A stretch of DNA of 64,000 bases from Bimastos eiseni (taxonomy: Eukaryota > Annelida > Clitellata > Crassiclitellata > Lumbricidae), in NCBI GenBank assembly GCA_959347315.1, contig OY365808.1, positions 7,538,947 through 7,602,946 on the forward strand. The letters are read 5' to 3'. The notes under the pieces are model-generated. The model did not search any database, had not been told where the DNA came from, and saw only the letters and a program-made list of their open reading frames with translations. The translations under genes were made by a program, and so were the position numbers. Below, piece after piece: positions 23,601 through 38,600 of this stretch (position 1 is the first letter of the stretch; each line of letters opens with the position of its first letter).

Positions 23601-26600
23601 CCTTGTTAAATGAAGAACACGGGCTTCAGCTTTCATGAGAAAGTTACTGTGTAGGGACTCTTAGCACATCCTCTTCTCGCAATTGCTTAGCATCATCGAT
23701 TGATACTTGGTTGGAAATAATTATAAATTTATGTTTCTGTATGAAGTGCTTTGTACCTGTTACCTAAGACAAAGCATATTAATTAAAGCATTTATGGTGC
23801 AGATGTTCAGGTTCAGTTATGATTGCTAATTAAGTGTTGTGCATTTTCTGAGTTAACATTTTCTGTTTTTGCAAATCTATGACAGATGAAAGAATCTCGA
23901 AACAAATTCTACGAGAAGTCCTCCGAGCTGTTTGAAAGCGAAGTTTACTTGGAAGAAGTGTCGGACGTTTTGTGCATTGCTCAAGCAGGTTGGTTTGAGT
24001 TTGTTTTTATTCAGTCAAATGTTGTGTCTTCATTTTTTAAGTCTGAATATCTGCAATCTTACATTTGTGAGATCCGATTATATCTTATCTGTATTGCATT
24101 AATAGCAAATGTTGACAAGGAGAGTGTATTTTAGTTTGCAGACTGCAGCCATCTTGGCTTGAATCATTTTAACTTCTCAAAGAATCTGCTGCATGTCTCA
24201 TGGTCCTCTACAAAGTTTGGGAACTGTTCCTTCTCTGTCTCAGGACCAACTGCATGGAACGGTCTTCCCAAGCATGTGAAGAATGCATCATCTCTTGAAG
24301 CATTTAAATCACGACTTAAGACATATCTTTTCCAACAATCATATGACTGTAATTGACATTTTGTCTATTTATACAGCACCCTTTCTTTCAGCCTCGGCCA
24401 TGCTACGGCTCTATATAAATTGTCTTATTATTATTATTATTATTATTCTTGGTGATAGCATTTCGAATATAAATTTTGTACTATTTATGATCATTGTTGT
24501 TCATGTGATATTGTTTTTCTGTAGAACTTCCATCCCTGTTGCCAATAACTGAAGTGGCCGAGGCATTACTTCATGTGCATAATGGCAACTGGCTTTTGTG
24601 TCGTGTGATTGCCAACTCTCCAGACAGCTTTCTTGAAGGTCAGCTAAGTGTTACGGATGGTGGCTTCTCTTATATATCGTTCATCCTTATTTTAGTTTTT
24701 TGGATTAAATGTAGGAATATTTTACTGGCTTGGAAATTATATTTCATATTAATTTTTAATCACCTAATTCTGGTAGTGCGATTTGTCTGTGCAAATGAAG
24801 TCATTAGGTATGTTATCAGTTAATTTCAGTTTTATTGGATTTGATTATAAGTCAAATTGTTTGATTGTAGAAACGGCTCATTTAACTCGTCTAATCACTG
24901 CTTATACATTTGATTGCAGGGCCGCTATGTTCTCGTTTGATTGAAGTGTGTGATTGATATTTTTAGTTTGCACTTGTTTGATTGCCAATGGAGAAGCACA
25001 GGATGAGGAGGCAGTGAGCAGCCAGCGACGCTCTGAGGCACTGCTCATGCTCTGTGACATGTCACCTGGTCATGTGCTCACCATTAGGTCCCTGTGCGTG
25101 AGTAACCGGCAACCATCTCTATTATTATCATTGGATTGGTATATACAAATTAAAAATGCTGAAACACATCACCTTTGAAATCTGGATAAAATCAAACCAT
25201 TTGTTTGTTACATGTCTTCACCAGAGATGATTATCATCCCTTCTTAAATGACTTTAACAATTAGTCTGTTCTATAAGGCATGTTGTACCGTATATGTTGA
25301 GACTTCTTAACCGACTTATCATTTGCTGTTATTTGTAAATAATAATTTGTTAATATATTTATATTGCTCAATTTTTAAAAATCTGTTGATGTTTTTATTT
25401 CTTGATGTCAGGTGGAGCACTGTCAGCAGCCTGGTCTTGCCATTCGACTGACACTGCGACATGACTCTAATGTCGATGACTCCAGTGTTGTCAGCAGTCT
25501 TGTGGCATTTGTCAGTGGGCTCTTGCTTGACAACGATGCCAATGTGCGCAATTGGTTCGCAAATTTTGTCCGAATTGGCCAAAAGGTAGTCATCTCTTTC
25601 ATATTTGCCGTTTTGAACGCATTGTTTATATGAAGATTATATATTTTCACCTGCCAATTGTCTTTGCCATGGTGTGTTTTTGTCTAATTTGCATGCTGTA
25701 TTATATTTGATTTTGGTTAATTTGGCATTAACTTGTGTGTATGATACAGGTTGTTCATTTGCCATTAATTTTTTATTGAACTATGCAGAATTATTTTTAC
25801 GAAAAATCCTTATTATTTATTTAGTTGGAACATAATTTTTTAAAGGTGAAGGCCTGTCTTTTTATGGAATAAAATTAAAACAATGTGGTTCAAATGAATG
25901 CCATTTATATCAGTACATAAAGTGAGCAGCTATGTTGTTTTAAAGAGCATAAAGACCCTTCACAGTTGTCTATGGACAGATTATATCACTGCTGATCTTA
26001 CAGAACTTTATGTATGTCATTCATGGTTCATGCTGACTTGGCAGTTAGTCTATGAAGATTATCCTGCTATGTTTTTTCCAATTTGCAACACAGTTATAGG
26101 AACTAGTGCTTAACACTGTGAGTCTTAACAGCTTTATTTGGTGTCTGAACTTTCAAACAGGCTCTATATAAATCATCGTTTGAATGATTAATTGGTACAT
26201 TTTTCGGTGACTGTTGCTTGAATACACACAGAAGTTTATGGTTTTGCCATTTTTATCATGGAATTGAGATCTGATTGTTTTGAGTATGGGTAGTTTGATA
26301 TGGTTTATATCCAATAATTCAATGCGAGACGGCTGATTCTTTTCGCAGAGAAATGATTCTTCCTCTGCCGTGTTTGCCCTGCGTCAGCAACTTTTGGAGG
26401 AACTCACTGAAATCTTGAAGTCTGGCTCAGAAATTATGTCACACAGCAGAGTAGTACAGGGCTGTGCCTTCATCAGACTCTATAGTGCTCTCAAGTGTAT
26501 TGCTGGACTCAAGTAAGTAAAGTCTGTTGAAGGCTATCAGAACTATTTCTTTGGGAAGTTAAGAATACAAGTCTTGTCTGCGTCAATGTGTTATGTTTTG

Positions 26601-29600
26601 TCTTTTTGTATGGTATGATTAGGTAATCTCTTATTTCTATCAGCTATGTAGTCAGACATAGACAGAGGCCAAAGAAACAGTCTTATGGTTGCAAGATCTA
26701 TTGAATTACCTAGCAGATCGTGACAATCGTAAAAACCAGTCGGTTAACCTATTTATCCATGTAGTTTTGTATACATGACGTGATGACAGATTGTCACTGT
26801 AGACAGGTGAATGGTCTCAAATTATTGGCAATGTGTCTACATGCTAGTTTTATAAGTATCCATTGTTTTCAATTGAAATTATGTTCATATAAGTAAAAAG
26901 TGATTATGGGCACAATTTTTGTGATACTCCTAGAAAGGTGTGATGTGGTATAGTAACACTGGTGATGCCCCAGGAAGTGTAATGTGGTATGGTAACACTG
27001 GCGTGGATTTTTGCATTTATTTCCTGAACATTGTGTCTGCACTTCAGGAATTAGTCCTCTAGTTTCTGTAGAGTTTGTGTCTGCTGTTGATTTTGCATAG
27101 ATTCACAGAAGAAGAGAACAAGTGCTTGCTTCAGCTGGTCATCTCTCGGCCTCCGATGACGAAGCCAGGCATCCGATTCATCTGCCTTGGCCTTTGTATG
27201 CTCCTCGCTTGTCCTCATCTCCTGAGGTTAGTACACTGATCAATTATGATTACGACGATGATTTATTCGTTCATTATTGTGGTCAAAGTAGGATGACGTG
27301 CCACATCTCAGCTAACTAACTCACAAATGCTACTGTGAAAAAAGCAATAGTAATCGCCTTTATTGGCTGTGGCCTGTACATGTGACATGTACATGTACAT
27401 GTACTTGCTGGCTTTTAGGATCTTCTGTGATAAAGTTGACCTATCATTATTATATATGATATGACCTTCACTTGATATTGGCCTATTGTCATCTTTTTTA
27501 TTGTAATTGAGAATTTATATAGCACCATTCTAAAAGTAAGACTGATCAGAGGCATTTGACTGCACTAGTCTGTTGATGTTATTCAAGGATTTGATAAATC
27601 CTGTGCAATGTATTGAAGTACTCACATGTGCTCTGAGCTCAATATAAGCTTGCTGAAATGAGTTAAATAATGCCTGAAAACAATTCAGGTATCTGCTCTT
27701 TTTTGAATTATTTGAAAACCTTAATTGGAAGAACATGAATTCTTGCTGTTTCAGCTTTAAGGAAAACAGAATAAATGAAAGTTTAGCCAGACTAGCAGAG
27801 TAAAAAACCTCACAATAAGTTAAGATGACGCATTAAATTGAAAAAGAATTTGGTTTCAGCATAAATTAACTGCATGGAATTACTGCATAGACTACAGATG
27901 TTTTGGGGATAAATCTTAGCATGAGTCGCCTCTTCTGTTCATGCATTGTTTGTTCTTCCATGTGCCACCTTCTTTCTGCCACTTTCTCAGCAAATTAATG
28001 CATCTTTATTCTGACAATGTCCGTCTGTTTGATTCTGACAGCACGAGCTTTAGTGCCCAGGAAAAGCAGGCGATCAAATGGATCAACTGGCTTGTTGAGG
28101 AGGGACAACATTATGAACAGTATGTTGTCAGTTGTTTGGTTTCTTTTTCGAGTTTTGGATGACAGTTCAGCGAAACCTTAGTTTTTTTTGGCATATGAAT
28201 CTAGGGTATTTAGGTTAGGCTGCAGTGTTTCTCATCCTGCTGTTATCTCATTAATGACATTTTTTGTTTCTTTAATGATCACTAAAAAGCTAAATGCAAA
28301 ATTGAATTACTGTAGTATATTTATATTTTTTATTATCCTATCTGTGACAAAGTAGTAATTTGTTGATGAATTTTAGCCTTATATCATTCACTCGGATTTT
28401 GGAATTTATCAATTTTATCTTCATATTACAGGCGAACTTTTGCAAATTAAGTTTCTAATATGTTGTTATTAGGTCTGCAAATGTGAAGGCTTCATTTGGC
28501 GAGATGCTGCTTTTAATTGCCATCCATTTTCACAGCAACCAGAATAGTGCAATTGCAGATCTCGTCAGCTCAACATTGGGAATGAAGGCAAGCGATGTCC
28601 ATACTTACTGCTATTAAATAGATAGAGTACTACTTTGTAAAATGTGGCAACTCTCGTTTTGAAGGATTCTGCTGGTTGCTGGTTACTTGTGTTGTTACTA
28701 AAGTTGAGATTTTTACACTGTAATATTTGAATTCTTCAAAAAATTATATTTAAATTATAATCATGGTTACTTAACATATGTGGACCCTTTTGATTGGATA
28801 AGATGGGATTGAGTGTGATCATGTGTTTGTTTTGTGTGTTCAAGACTCATCTGAGGTGAGCAATTCTGTCATGCTCAATTGCTCTGTCATATGGTCATTT
28901 GCTTTTTGAGCTTTGGAAAGAGGGCAATCTCATATACAGTTTATTGTATTGCATTTTCAACTTGTCAAGATTCACTGATTTTGATTTCATGTCTTTCAAA
29001 TGCAGAGTGCGGTCAAGGCAAATGCTCTTGTTCGTATGAAGACAATCTTCACACAAGACATATTCACTGAACAGGTACGGTACATCTGTCAGCTCTGGTT
29101 GTTAAGTAAGGCTGTCAACGAGTACCCGCCGAGGCTGACTGCCTCATTTGCCCGGGTAATGAAATCGGTTTTTTGGTACCCGAAATTTTGTAAAAATTCT
29201 GCTAAAAATGTGCGATTTTACCCGAACATACGCCAGAAATCTTCCGCTGGTCATATTGGCTGACTGCCCGGGCAGTGAAATCGATTCTTGGGTGCCCGAC
29301 ATTCCGTAAAAATGCGCAATTTTCTAAATTTCCTAACAAATATCCGTGTGGTCGGGCACCCAACCACGCGGGTCGATGGGTACCCGGGTCGTCATTTCAA
29401 CAATTTTTTGACAACCTTAGTTCTAAATAATTTAAGGCTTGATATGAAACTGTTATAGGATTTCAGTACTATTGATCATGCATATGAAGTCTTTAGTTTC
29501 ATATTTTGGGAAGATTCTAACTCTCTAATGACGAATGTGTACAAAATGCTTGGGATTCAAATGCAGCTGATTGTTAAAGGGTTTTAACTTGGTGGAATTT

Positions 29601-32600
29601 CCAGCAGAATGAGGGATTCTGAAATATTAACTGGAAACTGTAGAAGACTTTCTGTGGTTGCAATTGTTTTAACATTTTTGTACTGTTGTTGCCAGTCTTC
29701 ACTTAACTAAAATATTGGCCTAGGAAACTGAACTGAATAATGTAGATCTGCCTCTGTTAGTTTGGACTTGCCGTGGTTTTTGCTGCTATAATTGAAGTGG
29801 ACATTTTAACCAAATATTGGTGCATTTTTGAGGTTCCTATGAAGGTGCACTAGCAATTTAGCTACTCTTTGATTTTACTAACTTTATTTTTCCTTCAGGT
29901 TGTGACGTCACATGCTGTCAGAGTTCCAGTCACGGACAACCTGAATGCCAACATCTCGGGCTATTTGCCTGTGCATTGCATATACCAGCTTCTACGAAGT
30001 CGAGCTTTCTCTAAGCACAAAGTATCAATCAAGGTAGAAACTGACCAATCCTGATTAACTTCTGCATATTTGTTGCTATTTGACAGAACAGTCGTTGAGA
30101 TTTCTCAACTATAATGGTCAAGGAATTAATTTTATTTTCAAACCTCATATATATGTGGATATCTTTTCTTTTTCTTCTTGTGTCTTTTTCTGTCAGACAG
30201 TGATTGTTTTTCAAGATGGCTCCATTTCTTTCTGTTTTGATTGTATCCAGGACTTTTCTCTTGTCCGTGACTTTTTCCACAAGACCTTGTCTCACGTTTT
30301 CCATCCATTTCTTCGTTTATCGGGGTTGTCTCCGTGTTCTTTCCACGTGGCAATGTAATGCCCTTGCAGGTAATCTCTTACTCATTTTGCTGCATGACCA
30401 AACCAATGAAACCATGTTAGTCTTCTTTTTCTGATCCTGTCAACCAGTGTTTCCCTCTGTCTCAACTGCTTCCAGATTATCTTATTATGAATTCTGTCTT
30501 GTCTGGTCCTTCCCACTTCCTTAGAGTTGAAGGATGACATGGAATCTGTATATCACTTGATAGCACATGTTTCTATGAAATACCTGGATCTCCAAATGAG
30601 CGTACCTCAGGTGCAAGGTTTGTACCTTGCTTGTTAAAAGGCAAATACAAGCAATTAGTGCAGGGGTGTCAAAAGTTTTCGTGATGGCGAGCCATTAGCA
30701 ATATTTTCCAGCAAGTGGCGAGCCAAAGTGTCAAATGCGCATGGGGTAGGGATCTCGGAGAGTTCCATACAAACAGTTGAATTAGGCTTTGAAAATGTGA
30801 TTCTGATAGGCATTATCAAACATTACAGAAAACTCATGAAGCCTTACAAATTACAGATTGGACATTTATTCTCAATTGTGTTGTCTTTAGACAAGGCTCC
30901 GCGGTCCAGAAATATAGCGCCGGCTCTTTCACATCCCTGAATTAGTGCCTTCCTTATTGTCCTCGATGGAGACATTGGAGCTTTTACTCTTCCTGGATCT
31001 CTTCATTGTTCTAATGACGATTTCTTTATTTCAGGACTGGATCTTCAAGCAGCTCTGTCAGTGTTCCACTCCTGTGCATCCGTTGATACCCCCACTCATT
31101 GAGGTCTACATAAACTCGATCATCCTGCCTAGTGCTAAGACGGATCGAACTAACGATCCAATCACAGAGGAAGAGATTCTTGGTGTATTTAAAGACTCGA
31201 TCGTCATGACCAATCTGAGGAAAAGTGATTCGTCTGTGGAACCGATGGACGTCTCCGAGGAACTCGTGGAACCATCGAACTTCGCAACTCAGATTCTGCT
31301 CCTCTATTATGTGCTTTTGTATCATGACACGCTTCTGAACAATATGAAGTCAACAGGTGAGAAGGTCATTTGGTGTGATCCAGCTTTTACAATGGTTTAT
31401 TATTTTTGCTGTTGAGAGATTGTGTACTGTGCTGCTTGCTCTTTGTAGTAATTACTTTCAGATTTTTACCCTTATTTATTTAACTTGGCTTGCGTAAAGT
31501 TTGTCACGTTTGGTATGACATCTTTCAACTCTTTTTCAGGTATGTTCCTATTGAACTACAGAGCTGAAATTTTTCTCAAATTTCAGGCTTGCATGGCAAT
31601 GCAATGTATCGAATTTTTACAGACAAAACTCAAAAATTGAGAAAAAAATGATAAAAATGTATTGTTTAACCACTCAAATGAGTCCCCCTTGATGAGCTGC
31701 ACTCCGGCAAGTTTACATCATCAATGATATGTAATCAAAAATCTCTTAAGGAAATGGAACGATTGCGCCGTCTACCAGATAAAAGAGAGTCCCGAAAAAC
31801 CCATGTTTTTACTTTAACTTTTATTTGTGTTATATTATATATCATGTTGGGCTTGTTCTTTGTTTAATGGGGAACAACTAGGTGAGTATTCCTGTGTATG
31901 CATCTATGAGATTTTGATTTTAATTTAGTCACCTGGAGCCGAACAGTTCATCGTTACTCAGCCCAGATGATGGCTCAACTGCCCATGAAATACTTGCTGC
32001 AGCAGGCACAGAAGGAGCCATCTCTATTTGTTGGGGTTTATTCATCTATCCTCAGGTATACTTTTCTCACCTGCACCTACTGAACTAATGCACCATAGTC
32101 TTATATCATTTATTAGTATGCAAGTGATTTCATCCTATCGTCATACAATAACTATACAATACAACCTTAATTTTATATTAACCTTTCTTACAAGTAGTTC
32201 AGAAGTGCACACGTACCTACCTTAATGGCGGGATTGCAATTATATTGCAGAGCAGTTGTGATCAAAGGGTATTTGCTCAAGATAGTCCCTACACTGTAAC
32301 TTCTCAAACAAGGATCGAACCCGCACTCTCCGCATTACAGGCCTACCGCTCTAGCTAATCGGCCACCGTGCCACACTGTTGTCCCCAACAAAAGCTGATA
32401 GCAATTGCACTGTTGGTGGCAGAAGCAGTCCTTTGTCAATGACAGTATCTGATTCACATAGCAGATGAAGTTGTATTGCTGGCTGAATGTTTTAGAAATA
32501 AATGTGATTACAGTTTGATTGTTTCTGGGTTTGATCATCTGTTTGTTGAGTTTGGTATTTGTTAATTTAGTAAGTAAGATATTTAATGGACCAACTGTCA

Positions 32601-35600
32601 TCTGCATGTTGGTGTATAAACGAAATAATATAACAGAAAAATGATTTTGTGGATTTTCACTGACAACCTGCTGTAATAGCACCAATTCCTCTTTATACAG
32701 TAAATCGCAAATAGTTGAAAGGTCAGTGGAGTTCCTTTATAATGTGCTTTTGCATATCATTTTTGGACACTGTGTTGGTAACTGGGTGCTGTTACTGTTG
32801 CACACAGGTTGTTGGCAACACATTATCCACATCACTGTCTTGTTGCCGATTGGTTAGATGAGGAAACTGTTGACTGTGTGCCAAAGGCAGCGCTTCTATT
32901 TTTGCCAGAGGTCTCATGTTCTGAAGATAGCCTCCAGACCGGTTTGTCGTTATTTCATTCTGATATTTTATGTGCTAGAAATAGTTTAGTCAGGCGTGAT
33001 ATGGTGACTGTATTCATGTAAACATATGTTTACTTTACATTATTCCATTGATGCTGTTATATATTAGGATTTTTATTTGACACTTAATGCTAGGTTTATG
33101 TCCAGGTATTTATATAGCACCTTTCAAGAGTCACCAGTTTTGACCATCTCACTTGTCATCGCTTTATTAATACAATCAATTTTCTGCATCTAATTTCAGT
33201 GCTTAGCAGTCTACCCGATTGCTTCTTCAAGGTTGTATTTATACTTAATTGTTTAATTGAGATCAATCAATCAATATGAACTTGATGTAGCACCCCTTCA
33301 AGATACCTATTCAGACGAACTCCCAGTCCAGTCAAGGCTGAATTGCTGTACTGCAATTTGTTGGTACAGATTTTTACAATTGTTTCAGCTTTTGAACGTC
33401 TTCTTGTGGTTCCGGGTGAGTGCATTCTTCAGCTCGGAGAATTGTGCGTTAAGCCAGCCACGGAATTGATGCCCTACTGTAACACGATCGTCAGCAATCT
33501 TCCTCTTCTCTTGGAGCCTGGTGTACCACGAAGATGTCAGGACCTTGCCCAGCAACTGTGGATGAAAATCAACAACCTTCAGCCTATGAGGTATGCTGTC
33601 ATTTAGCAAGAAACTGGGATGTTGGGTGATTTCATGATATACAGTGTTACATTACAGAAATATTGCAGTGTGAATGTTTCTTCTGTCCACTTTCTGGTGT
33701 CACTTATTAGGAGACAAGTTTCTTGTCTCGTAATTTGGTCCTGTTGAGATGAATCCTCGGATGTATCAATCGGGCTATGTGTTCCACCAGTGACGCATTC
33801 CAAGACTCTCTGGACCGCAGTGGCTGCAGTAGCGTTGTGTACATCAAAATGCCGCTAGTTCAAGATGCCAATGACATCGCATACGATTTATGTTATCAGT
33901 ACTTCTCACTTGTCGTAGGTTCATTCTGTTTAGATCAAAGATGGTGACTGCTTTTATCATATAGTTCAACTGCCATTATCTATTTTAGAATATTTATTGG
34001 ATTCAATTTTACATTGTGTATTTATTTATCCCTGGGGTGTTACAGAGCATTTTTCAAGAGTTTCTCACTTGTTATTACTGTATTTACTGTAAAATTACTT
34101 GACAGTTTCTTGCTTTTGTTTTATATGTTAGGCTTTAGCTAAACTGTGTTGCAGTTGATGCATCTGTAGACATTTTGCGCTGCCTGCTTTTGCAGCCTTC
34201 GTGTTATGACTATAAATGCTCTGCGTTCGTCGAAGAGAGAGAGAGTGAAGTCCGTTGAATACACTGAAGATGACGTTACTGTCGATCCATTGATTGTCCT
34301 CAGGTGTGACAAAAGAGTTTTCCGGTGAGTCGTATTTAATTACGATGAGACTGTGAACGCTTGATTGCATATTTAAAAATCTAGGTAATATCTTTCTCTA
34401 ATGGATTCAGTGCATATCTCTCTATAGCTAACAGGGTATTTTCCTGACTTTTGACGAGTTGTCACCCAAGCCAGTTATGGCGTCTAGAGACAGTGGTTTC
34501 TGGTCCACAAACCTACTAGACAAGGTCATGTTTCAAGTGGCATCAGCAGAGTTTTGGTGCTTATACAATGCGAGTGACTGTAAGCTTGTAAAACCCTGGA
34601 TGATGGATGAGGGTGATACTAGTCATCTCTGTTAGGCAAGACCAAGCAAGTCTTCATGAGGTCTCACAGAGTAAGACTTGGGAACAAAACCGTGTGTGTC
34701 ATTTAGTATCTGCAAGGTATAACACACATCTTATTTTAATGTTGTGGTTGCTTTTATCTGTACATCAATTCCATTTTGAAATTAGCAACTAGTTGAAAAC
34801 CTTTTTTATACTGTAAATTAAGATTGACGGAAGGCCTTGAATTCTGCAGTGTTTTGGTCTTGGTCTTGCAGTTAAGGTCTTGGTCTTATTTGCATCAGTG
34901 TTGGTCTTCAACCATGCAGTCTTAACATTTTTTCTTTCTTACAATACTGACTCAATGTAGTTTGTTCTGTGCAAGTGTATAACTATTTGTTGTTTTGCCT
35001 TATTTGATTAGGTGTCCACCTTTAATGGAAATAACTCTTCGAATACTTGAAGCATTTCTTCAGGCTTCTAAATCATTTCTGTCATCACACATTCAGGCAA
35101 GAAATAATTGATGATTCTGTACTTATGATATGAGACATAGGTGATAAAACAGTTAGTACTGATCTTCCTATGTTTGCTCATTCCATTGTGTGTCGTGTTT
35201 TGCCTTTCAGTAATGGACTTGCCTCTTGATCTAATGGGCTTTCAGCAAATTGGTTGTACTTGCTCGTTTCTGTTACTTATCACTAGGGTCAAAAGTCCTA
35301 GTTCAGTTCCAGAGGAGTTGAGAAAAAAATAAAGTGGTTGTACCAGCTGATGTCCAGTTCGGTTAATAGCCTGGTGGCTATTGTAGTACTCTTGTTCCGT
35401 AGTTAGTCGTAGTGTCTGCCATCATTTTAAATTAGTTGCTTGTGATCACAACGCTTACATGTAGACTTTGCCACATAGAAAAACGATTAGGATGCATTTG
35501 GCTTTACTGAGAAACTGTTTGGATTTATTTTGTATTTTACCTAGACTAATTTTGATCTTGTTGGGATAGTGGCAAAATGAAATTGCATAGTTGTGGCATA

Positions 35601-38600
35601 TGACTTATGAAGAGAGTGCGAAGTGAAAGAAGCGGTGTTCGTAGTCTTACATATTCTTTTATTGCTTACATCTGTATAATTATTTAGTTTTACTTAAAGC
35701 ACTTTATACATTTAGAAGTCAGTTAGATTTGTCCTTGTACAGAGCAGGGCTACTGGGATTTGTTTGTTCTGTGCATCTTATTGATTGAATGATTACTTGA
35801 TTGATTAATTGATTGATTAATTGATTGATTAATTGATTGATTGATCTGAATTATCTGCCAACTGTTTGCATGATAATGCTTATTACAAAAAGGTTCTAGC
35901 ATAGGTCGTGGTGTGCTGTAGATGAACCCAACTACTGATAAGTCTGGTCAGGTGGCTTCAGTCAAAGACCGTGAGGAGCTGCGCTTGGCCCTTGTGGCTG
36001 CCCAGGAGAGTGCTGCAATTCAGATACTGTTGGAATGCTGTCTACCCTTGGATGAACAGGAAAAGGTTTGAGTGTCTGCTGCCATCAGAAACAATACGAT
36101 TAATCGATTTGGATTTCTAGGTTAACAGGATTAGACATGCTAGATATCCCAGTTAGTAGGATGGAGCATAATGGGTTAATTGGTTCAGTGTTTTCAAATT
36201 CTCAGTATGCTATGTACAATCAGTGTTTTTTTATTTCAAAGTTTCATCATTGCTAATTCAGGCAGACAAAATTGTTGATTTGTTCAGAATGATGTTGGTC
36301 TTCTTTCGACCCTACGTGAAATTCAGGGTCTCATTTGTTCCTTTCTTCACCAGATGTTTATCGCTGACATCAGTCTTGCTAAGCTCGTTCATTTTCAGGT
36401 AAAGCAGTATTCTACCTTAACATAGGAATTATTTAGATATTTTGAAACCAAAATGACTCATTAAGGAACAGAAATTCGTCAATGCAATTGTGTGTTTATT
36501 ATGAATGCTCTGTTGAATGTGGCATGATGCTGAGATTAAAACGCAATGACGACTTTAAACTGCTTTCTGATTTTGGATCATAATGTGTCATTTGAAAGGG
36601 GCAGTTTGTCTAGTAAGAACCAATTAATTGGTTTCGCGTTTTCTTTGGCTCAAAGGTTATTTGTTTAGATAGACTCAAATTATGACATGGATCATGAATA
36701 TTATTAAATTACTAGAATAATGATATCAGTGACACAAAACAGGAAAATGTGCTAAGGAATAGTTCACAGTTCCAGCAGAAGCCAGGCGATTGGAGTCTAT
36801 TTCTAGCAACAATTTTTTGCCTCATTGCAATGACACCAGTTAATAAGTTTAAGTTGGGCAGTTTTATATATAGATTTAGCAATAATTTGCTGCCAATGAC
36901 TTTCTCTGGATAAATAATGAATAGAGTTGCTCTCCCTAGTTGTAAGAGATCTGCTGCTGGTGTCGTTGCTTCTTGTAGGGCTATCCACTGGAGCTGATCC
37001 CACTGACAGTTGCTGGCATTCCTTCGATGCACATATGTGTCGACTTCATTCATGAACTGATTGCACAGCCTCACCTGGATAAGCAGGTAAGATTCTCACC
37101 TGGATAAGCAGGTAAGATTCTCACCTGGATAAGCAGGTAAGATTGATTGCATCAATACTGTAAAGTTTTTTGCACCTTCAATTACTGCTGTAGATGCCGG
37201 ATTTTGTGCAATATCTTTGACTGGATCTATGCATGGTTGCTAATGTATTCGATAAGCTGTCAAATGAAAAACCTCTGTTACGTCAATATGTATGTGAATA
37301 AAGGAATACTGGTATAGTGCTACTTTGTAAGCATTTAGGAAGATTTGTACATGATAGAACGACAACAAGGGACTGTTTTAGACATTCAGTGATTCTATTT
37401 ATGTATTATTGATGCCTTGAATTTATGCCCATTGGTAGAGGCTGTACATTTATTTCTTAAATTGAATAATTTTTTTAATTATCTGTATTTTCATATGACT
37501 ACTGAAATTTTTATTTCACCTGTCATTAATTTTGTTTACTGTGTTATTTTTATGCACTGTACATAAAGTCTTATCTTCAATGTGTTTGTACTGAATGCAG
37601 GTCTTTGCAATTCAATTAGTCTCCTACCTTAGTCTGCAGTATGCTTTGCCAATGGCACTCACAGTGGCTAAGCTGGCCGTCAATGTCATGAATACAATGC
37701 TTGGAGGTAAGGATGATTTGAAACTTTCACTTTGAGGACTGTGAAAGGCAGAGAAATACGAGGCACTGAGATCTCTAGTTGTTTTATATCATCAACTTTA
37801 GTCTTTTGACTTCTCTGCTGCTGCCAATATCTAATTCAATTCATTCAAGTGTCATTTTGTTGATTACACATTCAAATCTAGCCACAAGTACAAAGCAACT
37901 GTTGATTGGGAAAAATATGCATTCAAATCTAGTCCAGAAAGTGGAGCTATTTCAAATAGGATTTTTACCGTTAGGATGAGTATGAGTAATTGACGACACT
38001 AATTGCACAAATATTAATAACGGGTGAAGAAAAAGAAGAGCATTTTGTAAAAACTGTATACAAGTATAAGTATATATATTATTTTATTTATATAAGTCTT
38101 TTTTTTGGCTGTAGTTGAGTTTCATATTGCCTACCATGCTAAATTTCTGTATTTGGTAATACACTAAAGACCATATTTTCTTTGTGAAAGTTATATAAGT
38201 TTACTCTGGGAAATACTTAGTACTAAATTCTTATGTGACAGGCTTCAATTATTCATATTTTGTTAAAAAAAAGAAACTATTGAGCTGAATAACGAATAAA
38301 TTATTCGCAGCACTAATTGGTCCAAAGAAAATAGAGTATGAATATTCAATGCTCTACTTGATAATCAGGTACCTGGTACTTCTTTAAGGTCACTTTGTTT
38401 GCACTATGTCAAGCAATGGTTCTGTTGATAAGAATTGGACTTAAAAATCATTTCTTAACCATGCTGCATTAGTTTTTGTTTCTTTACAAATGAGGCCTAA
38501 AACAAAATCTTGTATTCTAAGTTTTCTCAAATGTTCTTGAGTATAATGTTGAGTCGATAACTATTATACGTAAAATCTCAAATTTGTTTGTCTGAAAGTT

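Noticed and set aside
32309..32372. Functional tRNA gene on the minus strand
   Set aside because: The A and B boxes are good, but the acceptor and anticodon stems do not pair properly. A SINE head is a better reading.
33199..33231. Possible 32-nt extra INTS2 exon between exons 15 and 16 (TGCTTAGCAG...TTCAAG)
   Set aside because: Direct joining of exons 15 and 16 aligns residue for residue in length with the remembered human protein across this point. The extra segment would insert residues and shift phase.
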